This document shows positions 1-6,170 of a stretch of DNA of 14,525 nucleotides, one piece after another (positions within the stretch are counted from its first letter, which is position 1; each line of letters starts with the position of its first letter). The stretch is from NCBI GenBank assembly GCA_964568845.1, contig CAZMSC010000036.1, positions 1-14,525 of the forward strand. The letters are read 5' to 3'. A model generated the notes under the pieces. That model searched no databases and was not told where the DNA came from. It saw only the letters and a program-made list of their open reading frames with translations. Origin of the DNA: DTBU01 sp964568845. GTDB lineage: Archaea > Thermoproteota > CALKCG01 > B24. The translations under genes and the position numbers were made by a program.

Positions 1-156
1 TATGGGTTCTGCTAAAGGCTCCGCCAATTCTTTAAAAGTCTGTATGGATCCTTCATCTAACGCCCTTTGACCTTGAGCTATAGCAAGAGCCAAGTTTGCA
101 ACCATTTCAGGAAATGGAACATTTAACAGCTCCTGTCCTACCGCTACAGCAGACAT
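1..156 (-). CDS. Unidentified protein, N-terminal 52 residues only
   Basis: The minus strand opens with ATG at 156 and stays open to the window edge, so the 3' part is missing. The visible protein begins MSAVAVGQELLNVPFPEMV and continues as one amphipathic, Ala/Leu-rich helix-like stretch. There is no Shine-Dalgarno sequence, but a TATA-like TTAAATATA on the minus strand (184-192) lies about 30 bases upstream, which suggests a leaderless or near-leaderless message. The pattern 'LLNxPFPEMVxNLALAIAxGQxALD' recalls short N-terminal segments of small proteins I associate with phage-tail-like or contractile-injection gene sets. That is recollection only, and nothing else in the window supports it. 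Function is not assigned. Coding use is supported by the promoter, the natural start and the regular residue pattern. Confidence 0.6.
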   Translation of the reverse strand, partial: MSAVAVGQELLNVPFPEMVANLALAIAQGQRALDEGSIQTFKELAEPLAEPI

Positions 157-183
157 TTTTGTCAATTAAATTACTGTTTCCAT

Positions 184-192
184 TATATTTAA
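184..192 (-). promoter_or_regulatory. TATA-like box for the partial gene at 1-156
   Basis: On the minus strand this reads TTAAATATA, preceded by a purine-rich GAAAG that could be a BRE. Its centre is about 32 bases upstream of the ATG at 156, the spacing expected for an archaeal promoter giving a near-leaderless transcript. The rest of 157-428 is very A/T rich, with no convincing ORF. It contains a weak A/T hairpin near 250-285. Confidence 0.45.
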
Positions 193-428
193 CACTTTCT
201 ATTCTTCAAATAAAATCTAACTTTTAACTTTTCTTTGTTATGTATGCTATGATTTTAAAAAAGTAATATTTTTCAAAAAATCTTCAGAATATTTCTTCTT
301 TTACCAATTTACCTCTAGATTGTTACTAGAATTCTCATAGAGTTTCATAAAAACCTTTTGATAGAATGAACCAAAGAGGTATGAGTTCCTATAGGTGGGG
401 CTTCTTCAATCAATGGAGAAAGTCAAAA

Positions 429-502
429 GGCCGCCGCCGGGATTTGAACCCGGCCTCCAGGCTCCACAGGCCTGTACGCTACCAGGCTACGTTACGGCGG
501 CC
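429..502 (-). tRNA. tRNA-His (anticodon GTG)
   Basis: Read on the minus strand, the segment folds into a full cloverleaf. The acceptor stem GCCGCCG/CGGCGGC has 7 perfect pairs. The D-stem is ACGT/GCGT with GG in the loop, the anticodon stem is CAGGC/GCCTG, and the T-stem is CCGGG/CCCGG with loop TTCAAAT. The anticodon loop CTGTGGA gives anticodon GTG, decoding His. The identity elements confirm it: an extra G-1 is encoded at 502 and pairs with discriminator C73 at 429, as is usual for archaeal tRNA-His. CCA is not encoded. There is no intron. The variable loop is four bases (GAGG). A TTTT run follows directly (425-428 on the minus strand) and could end transcription. A TAAATAATA on the minus strand at 517-525 is a possible, rather close, TATA box. 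Confidence 0.97.
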
Positions 503-564
503 ATTTATCGGCTACGTATTATTTACATGCTTCTTCTACGTATTCTAGTGGTGGAGGCTAATTG

Positions 565-1053
565 AAAGATTATAGAGGACTCCCAAGTAAATTTTTCGCT
601 TTGCTCGACTACAAGGAGTGCAGTGGAATGGACGAATAAGCCATACATCACGCTTAGGCAAGCGAAATTTTAAAAGAGGTTGTTAGAAGAAATTATGACA
701 TCGCCTTTATTATAGTGGAGGAGGAAACAAGAACTCAAAAATTATACTCACTTATTAAAACTATCCTTTTAGGAAATGGTATTCCATGTCAAGTAATCCG
801 TTCGGTTACTATCAGCACAACAAATGAGCAACCTGAAATAGTATTGGGAATGAGTAGAGCGATGGATAAGTATAAGAAATTGATCGTAGGCTTTGTTACG
901 ATTTTCAAACATAATGGAGACTTTATACTTTTTTTATTCAAAATCACTAGTGACGACATGGGAAGAATATCAAAAAGGTTTAGAAAGGTTAGTTTATGAA
1001 GCTATTGAAGAATATAGTTGTCTTGTGGAATATTATTCTTTCAATTAATTCAG
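565..1053 (+). pseudogene. Decayed Argonaute-like (PIWI-region) gene fragment
   Basis: The frame of the GTG at 715 continues upstream past it to a stop at 655-657, reading ILKEVVRRNYDIAFIIVEEE, then YSLIKTILLGNGIPCQVI. This matches the shape of the MID/PIWI region of prokaryotic Argonautes: a hydrophobic 'YDIAFIIV' strand, then Y-x2-(I/V)K-x3-L, then G-I-P-(S/C)-Q. A second block, EIVLGMSRAMDKYKKLIVGF followed by VTIFKHNGDF, resembles the Argonaute '(V/I)xGxxRA...GFxxxFxxxGD' segment. The usual 'nialqiyaKlGG.PW' stretch between the blocks is missing, which suggests an internal deletion. The same frame extends upstream to about 565 but crosses TAG (655) and TAA (637). Past about 950 the frame shifts by +1, where TTWEEYQKGLERLVYEAIEE continues plausibly to a TAA at about 1050. 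No intact start or C-terminus exists. The Argonaute identity is my recognition of motifs and has not been checked by search. Confidence 0.55.
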
Positions 1054-1564
1054 ATATGCTTCTACTTTCCAAAACGCACTTGCTTAAAACATAGCTCATC
1101 TGAGGAGATAATTCCCTATACTCTTGCTCCATCTCCATGAAAATAGTCCCCTTCAAGATGAGTAAAGTCAAGCCTAGGGCGTTCAAGTCGAATGGATTTA
1201 CCTTAAGATTACACTCAGAGTCATAGTAAATGGTCTCTTTAGTCAACTGAGGAATTATCTTCTTCTACTCTCCTTCGTCATCTAAAATTCTAAGGCATAA
1301 ACCCTTGTTCTCAGCATTTATAGCTAGGTTCATAGCTACCCTTATCTTGCCCGTACCTGTAACTCTGTAGAATACGAAGTGGAATCCGAAGTACGGGTTT
1401 ATAGGCAATAGGAATGGTGGGCTCTTGCCTTCAACATCTCCAAGATAAGCTCTGTCATTAAACTCTTGCTTAGGATTAGCTCCGAATAGTGGAGAGTAAC
1501 GGAAAGTGCAGAAAATTCCCTATACGCTTATCCTTCCACAGTTTAAGCATAGAACATAAGCCAT
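989..1564 (-). pseudogene. Decayed HerA/DUF87-type ATPase fragment
   Basis: One minus-strand frame runs from about 1564 to 989 through an in-frame TAG at 1265-1267, and a further TAG lies near 1530. It reads FRYSPLFGANPKQEFNDRAY, a spacer, NPYFGFHFVFYRVTGTGKI, NLAINAENKGLCLRILDDEG, the stop, KKIIPQLTKETIYYDSECNL, and VNPFDLNALGLTLLILK, then EYRELSPQMSYVLSKCVLE. The order is strand, Walker A, helix, 'LRILDxEGEWK', 'NPFDL', 'PQM', as in archaeal HerA-like/DUF87 ATPases. The Walker A (1343-1366) should read GVTGTGKT but reads RVTGTGKI, so nucleotide binding would be lost even without the stop. The expected Trp after 'DEGE' is the stop codon (TGG to TAG). Only the N-terminal half of the ATPase core is here. 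It ends abruptly against the Argonaute-like fragment. Not functional as read. Confidence 0.7.
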
Positions 1565-1640
1565 GAAAAGAGGGAGTTAAGCTTAGATAATAGGATTAAT
1601 TGATGTGTATCCTTTCCGTAAATTCATCAGCTGTTAAAGA

Positions 1641-1648
1641 TTTATATA
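1641..1648 (+). promoter_or_regulatory. TATA-like box for the antitoxin-toxin pair
   Basis: TTTATATA is a near-consensus archaeal TATA box. Its centre is about 25 bases upstream of GTG 1669 and about 33 bases upstream of ATG 1678. That places transcription start near 1670 and favours a leaderless or very short leader for the first gene of the pair. Confidence 0.65.
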
Positions 1649-1668
1649 CTTTGGAAAATAGTTAATTA

Positions 1669-1905
1669 GTGATTTTTATGACGGAGACTGAAGAATTAGC
1701 GAGAAGGAAAGTTGAGGACTTGATAGCTATAGGGCTTTATCAGGCGAGGGCTAACAAGGTTAAGGAGTATGTGATGACGCTTTATAAGAGGTACGAGAAG
1801 TATCTAAAGCCTATAGAGGATGTTAGAGAAATTTTAGCCAGAGAAGTTGGGGGAAAGAGTTTAAGTCAAGAGGTTGTTGAGCTTAGGAGAAGGGAGATAC
1901 ATTAA
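1669..1905 (+). CDS. VapB-type antitoxin (putative)
   Basis: This is a small, charged, mostly helical protein of 75-78 residues (TETEELARRKVEDLIAIGLY...). It sits directly before a PIN-domain gene, and its stop TAA abuts the toxin's ATG with no gap. That is the classic translationally coupled antitoxin-toxin layout. I see no clear ribbon-helix-helix or AbrB signature, so the family call rests mainly on context. The start may be GTG 1669 or ATG 1678. The TATA box at 1641-1648 is compatible with both, and ATG 1678 is the more usual codon. The expected role is to bind and mask the toxin and to repress the shared promoter. It could also be a small protein of unrelated function. Confidence 0.65.
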   Translation: MIFMTETEELARRKVEDLIAIGLYQARANKVKEYVMTLYKRYEKYLKPIEDVREILAREVGGKSLSQEVVELRRREIH

Positions 1906-2391
1906 ATGGTAACTTTCTACTTCGACACTTCAGCCATAGTTAAAAGGTACCATAGAGAGGTTGGTTCTGATGTTTTAGATAGGATATTTGAGCTTAAGGA
2001 TGGCTTTGCCACATCTTTTTGGACAATACTTAAGTTCATAGTCGCTTTCTCTTTTATGGTAAGGAGAAATGAACTATCAAGAGAAGCCTTTAGCACCGTG
2101 ACCTCGCTATTCCTTAAAGAAGTTTTAGGCATGTTTGCTATAACTAGCGTAAACGATGAGCTTGTAGCTTCAGCAGCTCTTATAGCAACTAAACACGCTT
2201 TACCGTCAGCAGACTACCTACAACTAGCTAGCGCTATAAGTTTAAGGAGTGCTTTGCAACCAGTAAAAGAGAGGGTGGTGCTAGTATGCTCAGATAAGGA
2301 ATTGTGTAAAGTAGCGGAAGAAGAAGGAATAGAATTTATTGACCCTGAGGAGGAAAATGCCCTGAAAAAATTAGACAATATAATCTCTTAG
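1906..2391 (+). CDS. PIN-domain toxin (VapC-type), one catalytic acid missing
   Basis: This 161-residue PIN-domain protein belongs to a family of Mg2+-dependent ribonucleases, and VapC toxins usually cut tRNA or rRNA. It opens with YFDTSAIVKRYH, giving the first metal-binding Asp, D7. SADYLQLASAI supplies D103 and CSDKEL supplies D130. The second acid of PIN domains, normally a Glu in 'T(S/V)(I/L)E(F/V)...A', falls at residue 43, where the protein has Lys (TILKFIVAF). The codon is AAG, one transition from GAG. Length is normal for the family and the frame is intact, so the protein is probably made and could still bind its antitoxin, but nuclease activity may be reduced or lost. The Shine-Dalgarno-like GGAGAAGGGAG lies in the end of the upstream gene. 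The 3' end overlaps a small minus-strand ORF. Confidence 0.88.
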   Translation: MVTFYFDTSAIVKRYHREVGSDVLDRIFELKDGFATSFWTILKFIVAFSFMVRRNELSREAFSTVTSLFLKEVLGMFAITSVNDELVASAALIATKHALPSADYLQLASAISLRSALQPVKERVVLVCSDKELCKVAEEEGIEFIDPEEENALKKLDNIIS

Positions 2392-2566
2392 GTTTAGAAT
2401 ACAACCATAATTGAACGTTTCTGGGATAAACGCTTACACAAGAATCGTAAATCTTCCTGAAGTAAAGGCCTCCGTTAATCCAATCTTCGTGAGCATTTAT
2501 GCAGCTCTGACACACATTCTTCAAGCATACGTCGCAAACCCTTACGCAGTAAATTTCACTCTTCAT
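2336..2566 (-). CDS. Small Cys-rich protein, possible zinc-binding
   Basis: This 76-residue ORF starts with ATG at 2566, 11 bases inside the end of the upstream glycosylase gene, which suggests translational coupling. Its N-terminal third reads YCVRVCDVCLKNVCQSCINA with His shortly after. It contains closely spaced Cys pairs (C-x2-C twice) that could hold zinc, then DWINGGLYFRKIYDSC. The C-terminal third is less protein-like, and its last 56 bases lie antisense to the end of the toxin gene. I do not recognise a family. The Cys spacing and the overlap with an upstream co-oriented gene argue for a real gene. The short length and the convergent overlap argue against. No function is assigned. Confidence 0.45.
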   Translation of the reverse strand: MKSEIYCVRVCDVCLKNVCQSCINAHEDWINGGLYFRKIYDSCVSVYPRNVQLWLYSKPKRLYCLIFSGHFPPQGQ

Positions 2567-3329
2567 TTAAAGATTTAAAAAGCACAGAAGCTGAGCATCT
2601 AGCTGTAGGATCATGTTTGAAGTAAACGGAATCAAGGTTGCCAGCGTATAAGGATTTCGCTAATTTGCAATCCATTTTTATAGGACATAGGTTGCATCTG
2701 GGCTTATTTGTGCAGTATTTTAAGCCAAACTCTACGAGCAGTGCGTGGAATGTTTTATAGATTTCCACATCTTTCGGTATGTTTTCTTGAATGTGTTTCT
2801 GCCAGCCTGTGTAATCCTTAAGTTGAAGGTTGCAGAACCTCTTCAAGATTCTTCTGGCAAACTTTGAAACTGGGATTACAGGTCTGTTGAAGGCGTATAG
2901 TAAAATGGTGTCGGATGTTTCAGGTCCAATACCATTAACATCAAGTAGTCTCCTCCTTAACGAATAGGTGTCCAACGAATCCAGTCTTACGTTGATCATC
3001 AGCTTTGAGACTTCATATAGGGCTTTAAGCTTCCTACTCGCAAAACCAGCTGGTCTTATGGCATCTTTCAACATGTTAGAGGGTGCTTCAATGATTTTAG
3101 ATGGCTCTAAAAACCCCATACTCCTTAAATTTTCCAAAGCTTTACTAGCGTTATTACGCCAGTTTGCATTTTGAACTAATACTGCACCAACGATCTTCTC
3201 AAAAGTGGCGTTCTCAGGTGCTGGCCAGTCTAAACCACTCTTAGTACGCCTCCACTCGTCTGATGGGATTTCATCCAAGAATTTATCTAAGAGAAGCCTA
3301 TAAAGCGTGAAGATACATGAATCCTCCAT
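2556..3329 (-). CDS. Endonuclease III / MagIII-like HhH-GPD glycosylase
   Basis: This 257-residue protein belongs to the helix-hairpin-helix DNA glycosylase superfamily, which removes damaged bases. The N-terminal core contains VGAVLVQNANWRN (residues about 47-59), the family's 'ilxQnTxWxNv' block. The hairpin is NGIGPETSDTILLYAF (132-147). It has Glu where endonuclease III has the lyase Lys, as in 3-methyladenine glycosylase MagIII-type members that act without strand cleavage. An iron-sulphur loop is formed by C206, C212, C215 and C221. The odd point is the active-site Asp, which follows the hairpin in 'VDxx'. It is replaced by Ser155 in VIPVSKFARRIL. The start ATG 3329 has a purine-rich AGAGGGGGCG about 9 bases upstream. 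It lies 53 bases downstream of ribK on the same strand. The fold is sure, and the substrate and activity are not. Confidence 0.85.
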   Translation of the reverse strand: MEDSCIFTLYRLLLDKFLDEIPSDEWRRTKSGLDWPAPENATFEKIVGAVLVQNANWRNNASKALENLRSMGFLEPSKIIEAPSNMLKDAIRPAGFASRKLKALYEVSKLMINVRLDSLDTYSLRRRLLDVNGIGPETSDTILLYAFNRPVIPVSKFARRILKRFCNLQLKDYTGWQKHIQENIPKDVEIYKTFHALLVEFGLKYCTNKPRCNLCPIKMDCKLAKSLYAGNLDSVYFKHDPTARCSASVLFKSLNEE

Positions 3330-3382
3330 TGTAATCGCCCCCTCTAATCTATTAAACCTCCTGCCCTCGTTGAGGGTGAAGC

Positions 3383-3754
3383 CTACGGCAACTTCACAGT
3401 AACCTCATCTCCATCTTTCAAGTTGAATTTAAGTCTTAAGTTTTCAGCGGCCACTAGTTCAATCAAATCCTCCGGGTAGTCTGCGACTTTAGGTATGATC
3501 ACAACGGCTCTTATAGTCTCTCCGATGAATACTTCAGCAGCCAATCCTCTACAGAATCCTTCAGCCGGCTCTATCTCTACTCTAGCTTTTTCCTCAACAA
3601 AGCTTCTAACGTCTTTTTCAACTTTAAGGTTTAACGTTCCAGGGTATGGCGTAAATCCAAACTTCTCCTCTATCTGCGCGACAACCCATGGCAGTGTAAC
3701 GTAAAACTTTCCAAAGCCTAAACCACTCACAACTCTTCCTCTGAAGATGAACAT
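3383..3754 (-). CDS. ribK: CTP-dependent riboflavin kinase (DUF120)
   Basis: This 123-residue protein matches the stand-alone form of the archaeal riboflavin kinase, which makes FMN from riboflavin using CTP instead of ATP. Diagnostic blocks are GRVVSGLGFGKFYVTLP (residues 6-22), the glycine-rich nucleotide-binding loop, and KFGFTPYPGTLNLKV (31-45). The second contains the PxPGTLN signature that forms the Mg2+/flavin site. The C-terminal half (AVVIIPKVADYP, then LRLKFNLKDGDEVTV) completes the cradle-loop barrel. There is no N-terminal DNA-binding domain, unlike some archaeal fusions of this enzyme. The ATG start at 3754 has a TATA-like TTTAAAAA on the minus strand at 3785-3792, so the message is probably near-leaderless. 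It is divergent from the radical SAM gene and co-directional with the downstream glycosylase. Confidence 0.93.
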   Translation of the reverse strand: MFIFRGRVVSGLGFGKFYVTLPWVVAQIEEKFGFTPYPGTLNLKVEKDVRSFVEEKARVEIEPAEGFCRGLAAEVFIGETIRAVVIIPKVADYPEDLIELVAAENLRLKFNLKDGDEVTVKLP

Positions 3755-3761
3755 GTTCAGC

Positions 3762-3792
3762 TAAATTTATCTCTACTATTGGGGTTTTTAAA
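3762..3792. promoter_or_regulatory. Back-to-back divergent promoters, ribK and radical SAM gene
   Basis: The two divergent genes are separated by about 42 bases if the plus-strand gene starts at ATG 3797. TAAATTTAT (3762-3770) sits about 30 bases upstream of that ATG. On the other strand TTTAAAAA (3785-3792) sits about 34 bases upstream of the ribK ATG. Each TATA-like element thus lies just upstream of the other gene's start, so transcription factor occupancy for one gene should affect the other. Confidence 0.5.
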
Positions 3793-3796
3793 CGAG

Positions 3797-4807
3797 ATGG
3801 TAAAACCTGTAGTCAATATCACAGCTGACAGCGGCATACCTCTAATAGGCTCAGTAGGGTTTGGGCTCATCGATAGAAGTACGAACGTGATACAAGTTAG
3901 GCCTACAAGTATATGCCCACTATCCTGCATATTCTGCTCAACGGATGCAGGTCCTAGATCGCATAGGAGAGCTGTTGAATACATGGTTGAGCTGGACTAC
4001 CTGATCGGAGAATTTAGAAGACTTGTGAAGTTTAAAGACTGTGGGCACATTGAAGCACACATAGATACAGTAGGCGACCCCCTAACCTATCCAAAGCTTC
4101 CGGAGCTCTGTCAAGCTTTAAAAGAAACGCCCAACGTTGAAGTGGTCTCCCTCCAGACGCATGGATTCCTCCTAACCGAGGAACTGGTGGATGACCTTGA
4201 AGCAGCTGGATTGACCAGGATAAATCTTTCAATAGATAGTTTAAACCCAGATAAGGCTAAGATGCTATCTGGAACTGAAAACTATGACGTAGATAAGGTA
4301 GTAGAAATGGCTAAGTATATAGCTCAATCAAAAATAGACCTGCTACTGGCACCTGTATGGGTTCCAGGGATCAACGACGAAGATATTGAGAAGATAATTC
4401 AGCTGGCGCTTGAAATCAAAGCTGGAAAACGCGCTCCACCGTTGGGCATTCAGAAAATGCTTACGCATAAGCACGGTAGAAAGCCCAGGGGGGTTAAACC
4501 TATGAGTTGGAAAGTCTTCTATGGAAGGCTCAGAAGCCTTGAAAACAAGTATAAAGTCAAGCTTGTGCTAAGCCCAGAAGACTTTGGCATATATAAGTGT
4601 AGGGGACTACCTCTAGCCTTCCATAAGCTTGAGAAAGTGTGGGTTGTCGTCGTCTCCCTGGGTCTATTTAAGGGAGAAAAACTCGGAGTGGCTAGAGGTA
4701 GGGTATTGACGGTTGTAGATGCCGATGAAGCGTCCATAGGCTCTAAGGTCAAGGTTAGAGTTTTACGCGTTAAAGATAACATCTATATGGCTAGGTTTGA
4801 ACCTTAA
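3797..4807 (+). CDS. Radical SAM protein with C-terminal TRAM-like domain
   Basis: The radical SAM core is shown by CPLSCIFC, with C40, C44 and C47 (C-x3-C-x2-C) that bind the 4Fe-4S cluster and S-adenosylmethionine. Further motifs are HIDTVGDPLTYP (a 'GxxxP'-type SAM-contact strand) and LTRINLSIDSLNPDKAKML. The last ~50 residues (GEKLGVARGRVL... to VKVRVLRVKDNIYMARF) look like a TRAM/OB-type nucleic-acid-binding barrel, as in MiaB-type tRNA methylthiotransferases. There is no N-terminal MTTase domain, however. The architecture resembles a conserved archaeal group of uncharacterised Fe-S oxidoreductases (COG2100 as I recall it). An RNA substrate is inferred from the TRAM-like end. The start ATG 3797 is chosen over TTG 3779 because of the TATA-like box at 3762-3770. 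It ends 16 bases from the convergent tldE gene. Confidence 0.85.
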   Translation: MVKPVVNITADSGIPLIGSVGFGLIDRSTNVIQVRPTSICPLSCIFCSTDAGPRSHRRAVEYMVELDYLIGEFRRLVKFKDCGHIEAHIDTVGDPLTYPKLPELCQALKETPNVEVVSLQTHGFLLTEELVDDLEAAGLTRINLSIDSLNPDKAKMLSGTENYDVDKVVEMAKYIAQSKIDLLLAPVWVPGINDEDIEKIIQLALEIKAGKRAPPLGIQKMLTHKHGRKPRGVKPMSWKVFYGRLRSLENKYKVKLVLSPEDFGIYKCRGLPLAFHKLEKVWVVVVSLGLFKGEKLGVARGRVLTVVDADEASIGSKVKVRVLRVKDNIYMARFEP

Positions 4808-4823
4808 TAGGCTGAATATGAGG

Positions 4824-6170
4824 CTACTTACCGGAAAGTTGAACCCGTTCAAGTTTTACATGGGGACTGTAGGAGTTTTCACTGCCGTGTAGGTCTTTTG
4901 AAAGCCCTAAAACCTTACTCTTCATGAGCTGGTAGAAGTCTCCGCCTATAACAGCGCCTTTAACTTTCTCCTCAATAGACCCATTAACTATCAAATATCC
5001 ATGGGTCACCGTCGCATTTAAATAGCCGCTCACGGGGTTTGAAAGCCACTCACCTATGGTTTTCAAAACGTAAACTCCTTTCGAGGTTTCTTCAATCATT
5101 TCATTAAGATTATGCTCTCCTGGTTTGAGTATGAGGTTATTTGGGAATGGTCTCGACGATGTAGCTGAGGCCTTATGCGAATTACCTGTACTTTCACGGT
5201 TTTCCCTATTAGCGGTATAGGTATCATAGAGGTAAGTCTTTAAAACGCCTCTCTCAATTACAATGTTTCTCTTTACTGGTATACCTTCGTCATCGCATGT
5301 TCTACTTCCCATGAACCCTGGAACAGTCCCATCATCGATAAACGTGATGCCTGGAGACATGACTTCGCTCCCAATCTTACCAGCCAGAGGAGACCTATTC
5401 ATCTGAACGGAGTCTGCTGAAATGGCCGAGGACAGTAAAGTATTGAAGATGGATGCTGCTACGCGTCCGTCGAGAATCAAATCGTATACATCCGTGTCTA
5501 CGACTTTAGCCCCTATGAACTCGTAGGCTTTAAACCCGACTTCTTGCCCAAATACGTAAGGTTTGACCTCATCTAGAAGACGTGACTGTTGGAAGTCTGA
5601 AAACGTGGCAGATTCATCCCCCTCTCCAGCTTTAGCGGTCGCGTAAAACATTATAAACGTGTCTCTTCTAGATACTTCTTCACCAAATAGGTTTGCTATC
5701 GTCCTTTCTAAAACCCCAACGTTTAAAATTCCATAGACTGGTTTAACCCCTGGCTTAGATGAGTTAATACCATCTATGATAGAATTAGCTATTCCCACGG
5801 CCTCTTCAGGCGTTAATTGGGCTAAGCGTTTATCGTATACCTTATCTACGTGTGACACTCCCAAGCTCTTTGGAGCGGAAACCCAGTAGGGGTCTTCAGG
5901 GCTAACCCTAGCAATCTTGACAACGGTATTGACTGCCTCTTCCAACCCACGTGGGGTTACATCATTGGATAAGTATAAACCTAAACGTTTACCAAGAGCG
6001 ATTCTGAAGCCTAAAGCACATCCACTTGTATGCTTACAGACCTCTACCTTATCGGTGAAATCTATGGTTAAACGCTCTCCTCGAATGACGGTTAAATCTC
6101 CATCTCCAACCCCCATCTTGACAAGCCTATCCAATACCTGCCTCAATTCAAACACTTCAACCACCCCCAA
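4824..6170 (-). CDS. tldE: TldE/PmbA family subunit of TldD-TldE protease
   Basis: This 448-residue protein has the PmbA/TldE fold and is the usual length. Recognisable blocks are AYEFIGAKVVDTDVYDLILD, GKIGSEVMSPGITFIDDGTV, GSRTCDDEGIPVKRNIVIE and RENRESTGNSHKASATSSRP. It lacks the HExxxH zinc motif, as TldE normally does. TldE pairs with catalytic TldD to form a cytoplasmic heterodimeric metalloprotease that degrades unfolded peptides in other organisms. It directly follows tldD. The TTG at 6170 gives a 14-base overlap. GTG 6155, one base after the tldD stop and preceded by a purine-rich GGGGGTGG, is an equally good or better start. Either way the two genes form one operon with coupled translation. 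Confidence 0.92.
   Translation of the reverse strand: MGVVEVFELRQVLDRLVKMGVGDGDLTVIRGERLTIDFTDKVEVCKHTSGCALGFRIALGKRLGLYLSNDVTPRGLEEAVNTVVKIARVSPEDPYWVSAPKSLGVSHVDKVYDKRLAQLTPEEAVGIANSIIDGINSSKPGVKPVYGILNVGVLERTIANLFGEEVSRRDTFIMFYATAKAGEGDESATFSDFQQSRLLDEVKPYVFGQEVGFKAYEFIGAKVVDTDVYDLILDGRVAASIFNTLLSSAISADSVQMNRSPLAGKIGSEVMSPGITFIDDGTVPGFMGSRTCDDEGIPVKRNIVIERGVLKTYLYDTYTANRENRESTGNSHKASATSSRPFPNNLILKPGEHNLNEMIEETSKGVYVLKTIGEWLSNPVSGYLNATVTHGYLIVNGSIEEKVKGAVIGGDFYQLMKSKVLGLSKDLHGSENSYSPHVKLERVQLSGK

Noticed and set aside
250..285. A/T-rich inverted repeat upstream of tRNA-His's 3' side
   Set aside because: Pairs are nearly all A-T in a strongly A/T-rich stretch, so chance pairing explains it.
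429..502. tRNA-His 3' end as a duplicated attachment site
   Set aside because: I looked for a second copy of the tRNA 3' segment on either side of the decayed genes and saw none, and no integrase is present, so an integrated element is not supported by att sites.
366..548. 60-residue plus-strand ORF
   Set aside because: It runs antisense straight through the tRNA-His gene, and its Arg-rich sequence is the product of the tRNA's GC-rich stems.
3364..3376. CCCTC-GTT-GAGGG hairpin between ribK and the glycosylase gene as a terminator
   Set aside because: The stem is only five pairs with no T-run on the minus strand after it, so termination there is not supported.
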